A stretch of 64,000 nucleotides of DNA from Magnetofaba australis IT-1. GTDB lineage: Bacteria > Pseudomonadota > Magnetococcia > Magnetococcales > Magnetococcaceae. The notes below the pieces were generated by a model that worked only from the letters and a program-made list of their open reading frames with translations, was not told the origin of the DNA and made no database searches. The stretch's first letter is position 1; every line of letters starts with the position of its first letter. Positions 15,405 through 25,270 of this stretch are shown here, piece by piece. The stretch is from positions 1,038,300-1,102,299 of the forward strand of contig NZ_LVJN01000020.1 of the NCBI RefSeq assembly GCF_002109495.1, written 5' to 3'. Made by a program: the position numbers and the translations under genes.

Positions 15405-18389
15405 TTATGACATAGAGGTGAAATAATGTCCCACCAATGCGCGTAACTGGTTCTTGCGGATGGGCTTGGCCACATGTTCCGTGCATCCAGCCTGCAGGGC
15501 GAGCGCCGCCTCTTCTTTGAGCGCATGGGCGGTGAGCGCCACAATCGGGGTGGGGGCGCGCTCCTGTTTTTGCTCCCAGCGGCGGATGGCGCGGGTGGCG
15601 TCCAGACCGTTCATCTCCGGCATCTGCACATCCATCAGCACCAGGTCGAAATGTTGCTGCTGGTACAGGCTGACCGCTTCACGCCCATTGACCGCCATGG
15701 TCAGGTCGCAGCCGCAGCTCCCCAGAAATGCTTTGACCAAAAATCGATTGTCCTCCGAGTCGTCCACCACCAGCACGCGCACCCCGGATGGGCAGTTGCA
15801 TGACGGGTCGCTTTCGAGATGTTCAGATGACGCTTCTTCCGGTTGTGCGGAGTCTGGAGCGTCTTCTCGCTCAAGAGCGGCGGGCAGCGGCAGGGTGAGC
15901 GTAAATGTGGAGCCCTGACCCAATTGACTCTCCACGCTGATCTCACCCCCCATGGCGCGCGCCAAGCCGCGACAGATGGAGAGACCCAGGCCGGTGCCGC
16001 CATAGTCGTGGGAGGTCTGTTCGCCCACTTGACTAAAGGGGTGGAAGATCGCCTCCAAACGGTTCTCCGGGATGCCGATGCCCGAGTCGCTGACAGCGAA
16101 TAGGATGCGCACGCCCTCTTGGGCGGCGACGCTGAGTTTGACGCTGCCTGCATGGGTGAACTTGATAGCGTTGCCCAGAAGATTGAACAGAATCTGACGC
16201 AAGCGCTGGGCGTCGCCGAATACACGTTGTGGAATCTCCGGGGAGATCTCCAGATCCAGCGTCAATCCGCGCTCTTTAGCGCGCAAGGAGAGGATGTCCA
16301 GCGTGTTATGGGACAACTCATGCAGGTTCATGGGCGCGCGCTGCAGTTGTAGGCGTCCCGATTCAATGCGCGACAGATCGAGAATGTCGTCGATAATCTC
16401 CAACAGGGTGTTGCCCGCATTGAGCGACATATCCAGCACCCGCGACTGATTGTCATCCAGCGCAGTATCCAGCAGCAGGTCGGCCGCGCCCATGATGGCG
16501 TTGAGCGGGGTGCGGATCTCATGGCTCATGGTGGCCAGGAACTGGCTCTTGGCCTGATTGGCCTGCTCGGCGCGCACCCGCGCCGCTTCCAGCTCCCGGG
16601 TTTTGCGCCGCGCAATCAGCGTATGCAGGGTGGCGGAGATGTCAGTGAACAGCGCGCGCAGTTCGTCGGAAACCACGTCGTCTCGGTCTTCGAGCATGAG
16701 GAACATCAGCGCTTGTGGGGCGTCGGTTTCGCCAATGGCCAGGGCGCAGATGGGGGCGCTGCTGTTGTCGTTTAAATCACACATGGGGCGCGCCTGCTCG
16801 GTTGGCGGCAGGAAAGCCAACGCAGTGCGGTCAAAGTCCCATACAGCGCGCAATTCATCCAGCGACAGGCGCGGCAGATTGGCGTCCTGTTGTTTCTCCC
16901 GGGTGATGGGGAAGTAGGCGTCATCCTCATTGAACACCGGCAGATAGATGCAGCCGGCGCCGGTGAGCGGCAGCCACTCGCTGGAGAGAACCGCTTGCAG
17001 TGAGCTGCGCATCTGCACATCCAGCGGATCATCGCTCAGGGCGATGGAGAGCAGGCGGCTGATGAGCTTTTGCGCCTGGTGCGCCAATTTGGCTTCGCGC
17101 TCCGATTCACGCGCCGCCTGTTCGGCGGCGCGGCGTTCGCGCACCTCCGCCTCCAGTTCGCTGGTGCGGATGCGCACCTGCTCCTCCAACTGTGCGTTGA
17201 GTTGCGCGATCTCCTCTTCATGGCGCTTACGGAAGGTGATATCCAGCGCGCTGGAGCAGAAGCCGAGGAAGGCGCCGCCGCGGGTGTAGCGCGGTTTTGC
17301 CGACTCCAGCATCCAGCGGAATTCGCCATCGAAGCGCCGCAGGCGGTATTCGGCCGAGAATGGGTCGCGACCCTCCAACGCGCGCATGAAGGCGGTGCGA
17401 TAGCCGGGCAGATCTTCTGGATGCACCGTCAACGGCCACTGGATGGCGTTGAGTTCGGCGTCGTTGTCACGACCACAGAAGTGGCGCCACGCCTGGTTGA
17501 AATAGGTGCGTCGCCCATACTCATCGCACAGCCACATGGGGCTGGGGGCCATCTCCGACACCGCTTCAATGCGCGCCTGGCTTTCGCGGCTGCCCTGGGC
17601 CTGCTCCAGATCCTGCGCGCGGGAGACCACAAACCACGCTACGCGCGCTTGTTCGCCATTTTCGCCTACCACTGGCAGCACGCGGAAACAGCAGGGGATC
17701 TCTTCGCCGTTGGCGTCACAGAAGCTGGTTTCGTAGAGGCGTTTGTCGGGTTTGGGCAGCCACTCCAGGGCGGAGGTGATGGCGCGCCGGTTGGGTGTGC
17801 GCGCCAGGGTGTCGGGCAGCGCGCCGATATAGGTGCGCGGATCGCTCACCCCCAACAGCTCCAGCATCTGCGGGCTGATGGTGAGGATGCGCTTGGTGTT
17901 GACGTCGACGGAGAATTTGAACGGCGCATCCTGCGGCGAGGTGGGCATCAACTGCGGCAGCGGCGTTGTCGGGGCGCTGTTGCGGGTCTGCTGATGAAAT
18001 GCGCGGATACGGCTGCGCAGGCGGGCGGTTAACTCAACCCGGTTGGGCATTTTAATCAGATAGTCGCTGGCGCCTTCAGCGAAGGCGTCGGCTTTGACCT
18101 GGGGGTCGTCCTGATGCGAGAGCATCAGCACCGGGGTTTCGCAGGTGGCGCGCGCCCGGCGCAGCTGTTTAAGCGTCTCAATGCCGCTCATATCGGCCAG
18201 GTCCGCTTCCAGCAGAATGGCGCAGGGGCGCAGCGACTCGGCCATCTCCAGCGCCTTGGCGCCGCTGGGGCAGTGGTGTAGAGCCAGATCGTGGGCTTCG
18301 CTTAGTTCCGTGTGCAGCAGTTCAAAGACCGAAGGCTGACTATCCACCAATAGAACGCGAGAGGGGGTGTTCAGCGGCGCGTCGCTCAT
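15405..18389 (-). CDS. PAS-containing hybrid histidine kinase upstream of nifA
   Basis: A 994-aa soluble protein without membrane segments. In order: N-terminal receiver (about 10-130; Asp 63 in [11 protein letters not shown]), PAS (about 155-265), a second PAS with PAC (about 285-405), a coiled coil (about 405-450), a GAF-like region (about 450-600), HisKA with [10 protein letters not shown] (His 623), HATPase_c ([24 protein letters not shown]), and a C-terminal receiver (about 870-985; Asp 920 in LMDVQMP). It should be a cytosolic phosphorelay kinase. The same orientation and position upstream of nifA recalls nifL-nifA order, but this protein is much larger and keeps all kinase motifs; a role in nif control is only a hypothesis. 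Confidence 0.92.
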   Translation of the reverse strand: MSDAPLNTPSRVLLVDSQPSVFELLHTELSEAHDLALHHCPSGAKALEMAESLRPCAILLEADLADMSGIETLKQLRRARATCETPVLMLSHQDDPQVKADAFAEGASDYLIKMPNRVELTARLRSRIRAFHQQTRNSAPTTPLPQLMPTSPQDAPFKFSVDVNTKRILTISPQMLELLGVSDPRTYIGALPDTLARTPNRRAITSALEWLPKPDKRLYETSFCDANGEEIPCCFRVLPVVGENGEQARVAWFVVSRAQDLEQAQGSRESQARIEAVSEMAPSPMWLCDEYGRRTYFNQAWRHFCGRDNDAELNAIQWPLTVHPEDLPGYRTAFMRALEGRDPFSAEYRLRRFDGEFRWMLESAKPRYTRGGAFLGFCSSALDITFRKRHEEEIAQLNAQLEEQVRIRTSELEAEVRERRAAEQAARESEREAKLAHQAQKLISRLLSIALSDDPLDVQMRSSLQAVLSSEWLPLTGAGCIYLPVFNEDDAYFPITREKQQDANLPRLSLDELRAVWDFDRTALAFLPPTEQARPMCDLNDNSSAPICALAIGETDAPQALMFLMLEDRDDVVSDELRALFTDISATLHTLIARRKTRELEAARVRAEQANQAKSQFLATMSHEIRTPLNAIMGAADLLLDTALDDNQSRVLDMSLNAGNTLLEIIDDILDLSRIESGRLQLQRAPMNLHELSHNTLDILSLRAKERGLTLDLEISPEIPQRVFGDAQRLRQILFNLLGNAIKFTHAGSVKLSVAAQEGVRILFAVSDSGIGIPENRLEAIFHPFSQVGEQTSHDYGGTGLGLSICRGLARAMGGEISVESQLGQGSTFTLTLPLPAALEREDAPDSAQPEEASSEHLESDPSCNCPSGVRVLVVDDSEDNRFLVKAFLGSCGCDLTMAVNGREAVSLYQQQHFDLVLMDVQMPEMNGLDATRAIRRWEQKQERAPTPIVALTAHALKEEAALALQAGCTEHVAKPIRKNQLRALVGHYFTSMS

Positions 18390-18663
18390 GCTTCGCCCTT
18401 CAGCGGCGCGCTCAATCGGGTATGACGGCGCGGCAAAATAAAAGTATGAATGAAAGTTCCCAGCATTATCATCTTCTCTTCATATCAGCTTCCGCAGACA
18501 ACGCCAAGCACTCCTTTTATCAAGTCTGGCCAAGGCCCGGGAAATGGGGCATTTTAAATGTTTTCAGAAAAACGAACAGGGCGTCGTCATAACGAACGGC
18601 GGCGGGCGTCCCAAACGCGCTGGTGGGGACGCGCTAATTTTGGACGGAAAGGATCAGACGGGA

Positions 18664-20325
18664 ATGGGCGGCGGCATTTCATGGAGTCAGAGTTGGAGCG
18701 CGCGGCACTGGAAGGGCGACCTCTACGGCGGCGTAACGGCGGCGGTGGTGGCGTTGCCGCTGTCGCTGGCGTTTGGCGTGGCCTCCGGAGCGGGCGCTTC
18801 CGCCGGACTGTACAGCGCCATCATTATCGGGTTCTTCGCCGCATTTTTGGGTGGCACGCCAACCCAGGTCTCCGGTCCCACCGGTCCCATGACCGTGGTG
18901 ATGGCGGCGCTGCTCACGCAATACCATGATGCGCCCGCCATGGCCTTCACCATCGTCGCCATGAGCGGCGTGATCCAGATCCTCCTTGGCGTGGGCCGCA
19001 TTGGCCGCTACATCACCTTTATTCCGTTCCCGGTGATCTCCGGCTTCATGAGCGGGGTGGGGGCGATCATCATTCTTCTGCAACTGGCGCCTCTGCTGGG
19101 AACCGAGAATTTGGGCAAAGGGGTGCTGGGCGCACTCAGCGGGCTGCCTGATCTGGCGACCCGCATGCAGGGCTCCGCCGCCGCGTTGGGCGCGCTCTCC
19201 CTGGCGATTATGCTGTTTACCCCGGGGGCGCTGCGACGCCTGGTTCCGCCGCCGCTGCTGGCGCTGGTGGTCTGTGCGCCGTTGGCGGCCTTCTGGGCGG
19301 TGGGCGCGCCGGTGGTGGGGGAGATTCCGCAAGCGCTGCCCGCCTGGGTGTGGCCGCAATTCCAGTGGGGCGAGCTGCCCAATATGATCCAGTGGGCGCT
19401 GGTGCTGGCGCTGCTGGGCTCCATCGACTCCCTGCTTACCTCCCTGGTGGCGGACAACTTTACCCGCACCCAGCACAGCGCCAATCGCGAGTTGATTGGT
19501 CAAGGCATCGGCAACGCCATCGCCGGATTGTTCGGCGCCATCCCGGGGGCGGGGGCCACCATGCGCACGGTGGTCAACATCCGCGCTGGCGGGCGCACCC
19601 CGGCCAGCGGCATCGTGCATGCGTTGATCCTGCTGGGCATGGTGCTGGGGCTGGCCCCGTTGGCGGAACATATTCCCCACGCGGCGTTGGCGGGTATTCT
19701 GCTCAAAGTGGGTTGGGACATCATCGATTGGGAGTATCTGCGTCAGGTCCACACCGCGCCGCGCGCCGATGTGGTGGTGATGCTCACCGTGCTGCTGCTC
19801 ACTGTGGTCGCCGATCTGGTCACCGCCGTGGGGGTGGGGGTGGTGATGGTGTCGCTGATCTCCGCCCAGCAGATGAGCGAAGAGCAGTTGCGCAATATGA
19901 ATCTGGTGGCCAGCGACGCCGACTACTCCCCCATTCCCGAAGCGGGGCGGGATATCCTGCGTCAGGCCAATGGGAAAATTCTCCTGCTGCATCTGTCCGG
20001 TCCATTCTCGTTTGGTTCGGCCAAGGAGATGGTGCGGCGTCTGGGCGGGATCGGCAGCGAACCCAAAGTGGTGGCGCTGGATATGGATGACGCCACCATG
20101 ATCGACGGCTCCATCGCCATGGCGCTCAAACAGATGATCCGCCAGTGTCGCGACAACGGCCAACACGTCATCTTCATCTGTGGCGGCGACTGCGCGCGCA
20201 ATCAGTTGGCGCAAACGTTGGAGCAGTGGGGGGTGATGGAGATGATTCCTCTGCACAACCGCCATCCGATCCGTATGCAGGGATTGCGGCATGCGCTGCA
20301 GTTGGCGCAGGAGGAATCTGTCTGA
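18664..20325 (+). CDS. SulP/SLC26-family anion transporter with STAS domain
   Basis: A 553-aa protein with about 12-14 membrane segments. The N terminus reads WKGDLYGGVTAAVVALPLSLAFGVASG and GGTPTQVSGPTGPMTVVMAAL, the SulP consensus; the first line of transport helices resembles the bicarbonate/sulphate carriers. After the membrane part, a STAS domain (about 435-545; FSFGSAKEM, DMDDATMIDGS) lies in the cytoplasm. Substrates of the family include sulphate, bicarbonate and dicarboxylates; which applies here is not visible. The start at 18664 follows AAAGGA; a longer frame upstream lacks such a site. A cyclic-nucleotide-like domain gene follows. Confidence 0.88.
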   Translation: MGGGISWSQSWSARHWKGDLYGGVTAAVVALPLSLAFGVASGAGASAGLYSAIIIGFFAAFLGGTPTQVSGPTGPMTVVMAALLTQYHDAPAMAFTIVAMSGVIQILLGVGRIGRYITFIPFPVISGFMSGVGAIIILLQLAPLLGTENLGKGVLGALSGLPDLATRMQGSAAALGALSLAIMLFTPGALRRLVPPPLLALVVCAPLAAFWAVGAPVVGEIPQALPAWVWPQFQWGELPNMIQWALVLALLGSIDSLLTSLVADNFTRTQHSANRELIGQGIGNAIAGLFGAIPGAGATMRTVVNIRAGGRTPASGIVHALILLGMVLGLAPLAEHIPHAALAGILLKVGWDIIDWEYLRQVHTAPRADVVVMLTVLLLTVVADLVTAVGVGVVMVSLISAQQMSEEQLRNMNLVASDADYSPIPEAGRDILRQANGKILLLHLSGPFSFGSAKEMVRRLGGIGSEPKVVALDMDDATMIDGSIAMALKQMIRQCRDNGQHVIFICGGDCARNQLAQTLEQWGVMEMIPLHNRHPIRMQGLRHALQLAQEESV

Positions 20326-20445
20326 TTGGCACAGATGGTTTCGCCTGCGCGGCGAAGACGATACAATCATTCCATTGGCGTTTGTGCGATTATTTGGTGG
20401 CATGCCAAAAATTGTGCGTCGGATCATTCAGGGAGTTTCGCAGCA

Positions 20446-20997
20446 ATGCGCAAAGTGGCCTTTCTTTTCAACGAACTCGATGAGGATGATATCGACTGGA
20501 TTGCCGATTACGGCGGGCAGATTCATGTCAGCAGCGGCGAGTTGTTGATTCGCCATGGCCGCATTATGGAGCACATGTACATTCTGCTTGATGGCGCGCT
20601 CTCGGTGCAGACCGAGGAGGGCGTTGAAGTGGCGGAGCTGGAGGCGGGCGAAGTGGTGGGCGAGATGTCGTTCATCGAGTCGACGCCGCCGACGGTCAAC
20701 GTGGTGGTCAAGCGCGACGCCTGGCTGCTGGCGTTGGCCACCGATGACATCCGCGAGCGCATGGAGATGGATGTCTACTTTGCGCGCAATCTGTACAAGG
20801 CGATGGCGCAGTTCCTCTCCCACCGCGTGCGCTTGACGGTGGAGAAGCTCGGTTATGGCGATGGCGGCTCCAAAGGGGGCTCTGGCGAGAACTGGGAAGA
20901 GGGGCTGGATCTGGCCACTGTGGACCGGGTGCACCTGGGGCTGGGTCGCTTTGAGACTTTCCTTGACCGCATGCGCTCCAAGGAGCAGGGCGTCTGA
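20446..20997 (+). CDS. Cyclic-nucleotide-binding-fold protein without DNA-binding domain
   Basis: A 183-aa protein: a cNMP-binding fold (about 15-125; SSGELLIRHGRIMEHMYILLDGALSV, GEVVGEMSFIE) and a helical C terminus. The phosphate-binding cassette is atypical, with PPTVNVV where PRTATV-type sequences carry the nucleotide-binding Arg, so cAMP or cGMP binding is doubtful. There is no helix-turn-helix. AGGGAG precedes the ATG. It follows the SulP gene by 120 bp in the same direction, so it may regulate that transporter, but that is context only. Confidence 0.75.
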   Translation: MRKVAFLFNELDEDDIDWIADYGGQIHVSSGELLIRHGRIMEHMYILLDGALSVQTEEGVEVAELEAGEVVGEMSFIESTPPTVNVVVKRDAWLLALATDDIRERMEMDVYFARNLYKAMAQFLSHRVRLTVEKLGYGDGGSKGGSGENWEEGLDLATVDRVHLGLGRFETFLDRMRSKEQGV

Positions 20998-21071
20998 TCT
21001 GACGCCGCACGGCCCCCCCACCGCCGCATCCGCCCCCTTGCAACGTTAGATCGCAGGGGCTCTATCCCCGC

Positions 21072-22559
21072 TTATTCGGCGTCGTCGGCGGATTTGGCCA
21101 GACGGAAGCCCACCCCGCCGCTGTTCTCCAGCTCCAGCGAATCCACTTTGGCGTTCTGACGCCGCGCGATGCGGCATGCTTTGGCGTTGCTGCGGAAGCT
21201 GCCGCCCCGGCGCATATGCACATCGCTCTGGCCCGCGCCGATGGGATCCTCCTGTGGGTTGGCGCTGTAGAGGGAGTAGACGTCCTCGGTCCACTCCCAC
21301 ACATTGCCCAGCATGTCGTGCAAGCCCCACGGGTTGGGCTTGAGCTTGCCCACTGGTTGCAGGTGGCCCTTGGCGTTGGTCATCAGCCAGGCGTAATCCT
21401 CCAGCCGCTGCTTGCGGTCTTTTTCATCAAAAAAGAATTTGCCCTGGGTGCCGGCGCGGCAGGCGTACTCCCACTCCGCCTCGGTGGGCAGGCGCAACCG
21501 CGAGGCGCCGCCGCCCTGCATCGCCACCTTTTCAATAAACTCCTGGGTCTCCTCCCACATCACTTTATCCACCGGATAGAGCGAGGAGGGCGACGGTTCG
21601 GCGTCATCGGCGTGGTTGCGGCGGGTGGAGGGGTCCATGACGCGCTCCCACTGCCCCACTGTGACCGGGCATTTGGAGAGCCAGAAGCCTTTGCTAAGGG
21701 TGACTTCATGTTGGGGACCCTCGTTGTTCTGGCGTCCCGCTTCGTTGTCGGGGCTGCCGCGCAGATAGGTTCCGGGCGGAATCCACACGAACTCCATGCC
21801 GGTGACCGGTTCGGTCCAGGTTTTGGCTTCGCCCGCTTGCGCGCCGCCGCCTTCGCTGACGGCTTCGCCCAGGATCGGATCGATCTCCTCGGCTGCGGCG
21901 CTCTGCGCCTCATCCAGCACTCCCTGCAGATCGGCGCGGGTGACGCCGGTGATGCCCGAGCGCTTGATCAGGTGGATCATCGCCTGCTCCAGCGACGGGT
22001 GCGGCGGTTTGGCGGCGATCTGCTCGGCGCGCGGCACTAGATTGCGCAGCGCCTGCAGTCGCTTCTGCCCTTGGGCGCCCTGATTGCGCTGCACCCTTTC
22101 AGCCGCCTTGCCCGAGGCCAGCGCATCGGGGCTGACGTACTGCAATAGCAGATTCTCAATGTCGCCGATGCTCTCCATCTTCAGCTCGGCGGTCTTGAAC
22201 GGGGCCATCACGGCCTGCCCCTCGGCGTGGTGAAAGAAGCGCCAGTAGCGGCCATCGGTGAGCAGGCCGAAGCGCGTGCCCGAATGGCTCGGCGGACGAT
22301 CCTCCTTGCCGATGGCGCCGCGATCGCGCGCCTCAATCAGCATGGCGGGTTGCTCAGCGCCGGGCGGCGTGAGCGCCAACAACGGCGCGGCGGCGGGTTG
22401 GCCATTGGGCGCAAACGCGGGATCGACCTGATCGGGATCCTCCACCGCCCAGCCCAGTTCGCCCAGCAGCGGCGCCAACAGGTTGAAGCGGATCTGCTCC
22501 GCTTGGGCCAAACGGCCTTTGGAGAGGAGTCGGTAGGCGCTTTGCAGGCGTTCTTTCAT
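21072..22559 (-). CDS. Formylglycine-generating-enzyme (SUMF1)-like protein with endonuclease-like N-terminal domain
   Basis: A 495-aa protein. Residues about 1-180 resemble the HsdR_N/type-I-restriction-like nuclease fold found in stand-alone proteins (LLAPLLGELGWAVEDPDQV, PAMLIEARDRG, FGLLTDGRYWRFF). Residues about 255-495 form an FGE-sulfatase domain: MEFVWIPPGTYLRGS, LPTEAEWEYACRAG, LHDMLGNVWEWTED and RRGGSFRSN. Such domains either oxidise cysteine to formylglycine or have a binding role in effector and kinase-linked proteins. No sulfatase is nearby. The start is uncertain: the ATG at 22559 has only a weak ribosome-binding site. Confidence 0.75.
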   Translation of the reverse strand: MKERLQSAYRLLSKGRLAQAEQIRFNLLAPLLGELGWAVEDPDQVDPAFAPNGQPAAAPLLALTPPGAEQPAMLIEARDRGAIGKEDRPPSHSGTRFGLLTDGRYWRFFHHAEGQAVMAPFKTAELKMESIGDIENLLLQYVSPDALASGKAAERVQRNQGAQGQKRLQALRNLVPRAEQIAAKPPHPSLEQAMIHLIKRSGITGVTRADLQGVLDEAQSAAAEEIDPILGEAVSEGGGAQAGEAKTWTEPVTGMEFVWIPPGTYLRGSPDNEAGRQNNEGPQHEVTLSKGFWLSKCPVTVGQWERVMDPSTRRNHADDAEPSPSSLYPVDKVMWEETQEFIEKVAMQGGGASRLRLPTEAEWEYACRAGTQGKFFFDEKDRKQRLEDYAWLMTNAKGHLQPVGKLKPNPWGLHDMLGNVWEWTEDVYSLYSANPQEDPIGAGQSDVHMRRGGSFRSNAKACRIARRQNAKVDSLELENSGGVGFRLAKSADDAE

Positions 22560-22780
22560 ATTGGCCGTAATCTGTCCGCAAAAGGTGCGTTGATGGGGCG
22601 CAATTCGCACTCTTTGGCGCGTAGCCCGTTGCGCGAATTGAACTTCATGGGTTAACACCCTATCACACTCTTCATCCTGAAGGGGAGGGCGAGGCGCCGA
22701 TTGCGCGCGCCTATCGCCGGATAATCGCTTTCATCGTCACACACCGCCGCAGCAGCGGACGGCTGAAAGGAATTGCGTCC

Positions 22781-23425
22781 ATGAGCGACACGCAGAACAA
22801 ACCCGGAGTGATCAATATCGAGGTGGCGCGCGGCAAGGAGTTCGCGCAGCAGACCGGTCAGACCAGCGACGAGGCCCCCGAGCGCAGCGCCGAAGAGGAT
22901 TGGGCCATCAACGTCAATGCGGTCAAGCAGTACTCCAAGGCGCGCGCCTGGGAGGAGTGCCTGAACGCGCTGACCTATCTCTCCACCCGCGAGAACAACC
23001 CCGAGGCGCCTCGGGCCATGGCGCAACGGGTGTGGCTGTCGCTCAAGTGCGCCACCCCCATCGGCGATGTCACCCTGGCGCTCACCGCCCTGCAGGCGCT
23101 GCTGGGCGCCAAACATGAACTCTCCGGCAATCTGGCCTCGCTGGCCAATCTGCTGTGTCAGCACCGCGACGAGCGCGACCCGGAGCTGCCGCTGGCGCAG
23201 CATCACGCCCAGCTCATGCTGCAGGCGGCGGGCGAAGCGGCGGGCATCGACACCACCGAGGCGTTCAATGCGTGGGTCGCCGAGCATGGCCTGGACGACC
23301 CCGATACCTTCATCCCGCCCATTATGACCATGCTGGAGCTGATGGTGGGCGACGATGGCTGGTGGGTCGACCGTGATGCGGTGCAGGAGGAGTTGATGGC
23401 CTACAACGCCGATAAGGCGGAGTAA
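22781..23425 (+). CDS. Hypothetical protein, 214 aa, helical
   Basis: A soluble, Ala/Glu/Leu-rich protein with TPR-like helix spacing (VNAVKQYSKARAWEECLNALTYLSTRENNPEAPRAMA and later pairs), but no confident TPR consensus. GAAAGGA precedes the ATG. It is divergent from the formylglycine-enzyme-like gene and precedes prfC by 134 bp. No family recognised. Confidence 0.6.
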   Translation: MSDTQNKPGVINIEVARGKEFAQQTGQTSDEAPERSAEEDWAINVNAVKQYSKARAWEECLNALTYLSTRENNPEAPRAMAQRVWLSLKCATPIGDVTLALTALQALLGAKHELSGNLASLANLLCQHRDERDPELPLAQHHAQLMLQAAGEAAGIDTTEAFNAWVAEHGLDDPDTFIPPIMTMLELMVGDDGWWVDRDAVQEELMAYNADKAE

Positions 23426-23559
23426 CGCCCGTTGGCGCGCTGGGAGAGCGGATGCTCTTCCGGCGCGCTGGGGGGCTGGGGCGGGATATTGCCTTTTGCC
23501 GCGCCAAATCGTATAAATGACGATTTGATTGTCCCGCAGCACTGCCCCGGAGAGTTTTT

Positions 23560-25164
23560 GTGAGTCACGCCCCATCCGCGTTATCCGAAGCGGTGGCCAA
23601 GCGCCGCACCTTCGCCATCATCTCCCACCCCGACGCCGGTAAGACCACCCTCACCGAAAAGCTGCTGCTGTTCGGCGGCGCCATTCAGATGGCCGGGGCG
23701 GTGAAAGCGCGCGGCGATGCGCGACGCGCCCACTCGGACTGGATGAAGGTGGAGCAGGAGCGCGGCATCTCGGTGACCGCCTCGGTGATGACCTTCGAGT
23801 ATGGCGCCGAGATCTTCAATCTGCTCGATACCCCGGGCCACGCCGACTTCTCCGAAGACACCTACCGCACCCTCACCGCGGTGGACAGCGCGGTGATGGT
23901 GCTGGACGCGGCCAAGGGCATCGAGGCGCAGACTTTGAAGCTGTTTGAGGTGTGCCGTTTGCGCGATATGCCCATCATCACCTTCGTCAACAAGATGGAC
24001 CGCGAGGCGCGTGATCCCTTCGACCTGCTCGACGAGGTGGAACAGACCCTGGCCCTGGACGTCACCCCCGCCACCTGGCCCATCGGCATGGGGCGCGACT
24101 TCCTTGGCTGCTATGATCTGATCAACGATCAACTGCTGTTCATGGAGCGCAGCAAGGGACAGACGGCGGGGGATGCGGGGATCTCCTGCAACGGTCTGGA
24201 TGATCCCAAAATCGATGAACTGCTGCCTGCCGAGGCCGCCGCCAAGCTGCGTGAGGATGTGGCCATGGCGCGGGAGCTGTGTCCGGCGTTCGATCTGCAA
24301 GCCTATCGTGAGGGCACCCTCACGCCGGTCTTCTTCGGCAGCGCCATCAACAACTTTGGCGTGCGCGAACTGCTGGGCGGCATCGGTCAACACGCGCCTT
24401 CGCCGCGCATGCAGAAGGCCGCCGAGCGTGACGTGGCCCCCGACGAGGAGAAGGTCAGCGGCTTCGTGTTCAAGATTCAGGCGAATATGGATCCCAAACA
24501 CCGCGACCGCATCGCCTTTTTCCGCATCAGCTCCGGCCACTTCAAACGCGGCTTGAAGATGCGCCACACCCGCACGGATAAAACCATCGCCCTGCACAAT
24601 CCGGTGCTGTTTTTGGCGCAGGATCGCGAGCTGGCCGAAGAGGCGTTTGCGGGCGATATCATTGGCATTCCCAACCACGGCAATCTGCGCATTGGCGATA
24701 CGCTGACCGAAGGCGAAACCCTGCACTACACCGGCGTGCCCAGCTTCGCCCCGGAGATGCTGCGCAAGGTGCGTCCGGAGGATCCCATGAAGGCCAAGCA
24801 TCTGGGGCGCACCCTGGTGCAGTTGGGCGAGGAGGGCGCCGCGCGGGTGTTCAAGGCGCATCTGGGCGGCGAATGGATCATGGGGGTGTTGGGCGCGCTG
24901 CAGTTCGAGGTGTTGGCCGACCGCATCCGCACCGAGTTCAATATCCCGGTGCGTTTTGAGGCCACCAGTCTCTACACCGCGCGCTGGGTGGAGGCGGATG
25001 ATCACGGGCAACTGAAAGCTTTCACCGATCGCGAGCAGGCGGACATGGCGGAAGACCACGACGGCGCGCCGGTGTTTCTGGCGCGCAACAAGTGGCGTTT
25101 GGACACAGTGCAGGAGAACTATCCCAACGTGCGATTTTTGAAGACCAAAGAGCAGACGCTGTAA
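23560..25164 (+). CDS. prfC: Peptide chain release factor 3
   Basis: A 534-aa GTPase of the translation-factor family. It has the P-loop SHPDAGKTTLTEKLLLFGGAIQ, switch II DTPGHADFSEDTYRTL, and NKMD, with the RF3-specific VKARGDARRAHSDWMKVEQERGISVTASVM. RF3 recycles RF1/RF2 off the ribosome after peptide release. The length matches the family (about 527-530 aa). The start is GTG at 23560. A strong terminator follows. Confidence 0.97.
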   Translation: MSHAPSALSEAVAKRRTFAIISHPDAGKTTLTEKLLLFGGAIQMAGAVKARGDARRAHSDWMKVEQERGISVTASVMTFEYGAEIFNLLDTPGHADFSEDTYRTLTAVDSAVMVLDAAKGIEAQTLKLFEVCRLRDMPIITFVNKMDREARDPFDLLDEVEQTLALDVTPATWPIGMGRDFLGCYDLINDQLLFMERSKGQTAGDAGISCNGLDDPKIDELLPAEAAAKLREDVAMARELCPAFDLQAYREGTLTPVFFGSAINNFGVRELLGGIGQHAPSPRMQKAAERDVAPDEEKVSGFVFKIQANMDPKHRDRIAFFRISSGHFKRGLKMRHTRTDKTIALHNPVLFLAQDRELAEEAFAGDIIGIPNHGNLRIGDTLTEGETLHYTGVPSFAPEMLRKVRPEDPMKAKHLGRTLVQLGEEGAARVFKAHLGGEWIMGVLGALQFEVLADRIRTEFNIPVRFEATSLYTARWVEADDHGQLKAFTDREQADMAEDHDGAPVFLARNKWRLDTVQENYPNVRFLKTKEQTL

Positions 25165-25208
25165 GAGTCTGAGGCCGAAGTCAGCCATCAGCCGCGCAGG
25201 TTTTGTAT

Positions 25209-25251
25209 CAAACAAAAAGCCGCCTCAAATCCTGGGGCGGCTTTTTGTTTG
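25209..25251. terminator. Strong bidirectional terminator of prfC and the convergent receiver-hemerythrin gene
   Basis: A 16-bp perfect stem (arms 25209-25224 and 25236-25251, core AAAAAGCCGCC / GGCGGCTTTTT) with an 11-nt loop, with A/T-runs on both flanks. Confidence 0.9.
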
Positions 25252-25270
25252 ATTTTTCGCGGACGCGTGA

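Noticed and set aside
15405-18389. Calling the kinase upstream of nifA NifL
   Set aside because: It has intact kinase and receiver motifs, is roughly twice the size of NifL, and no NifL-specific features were recognised.
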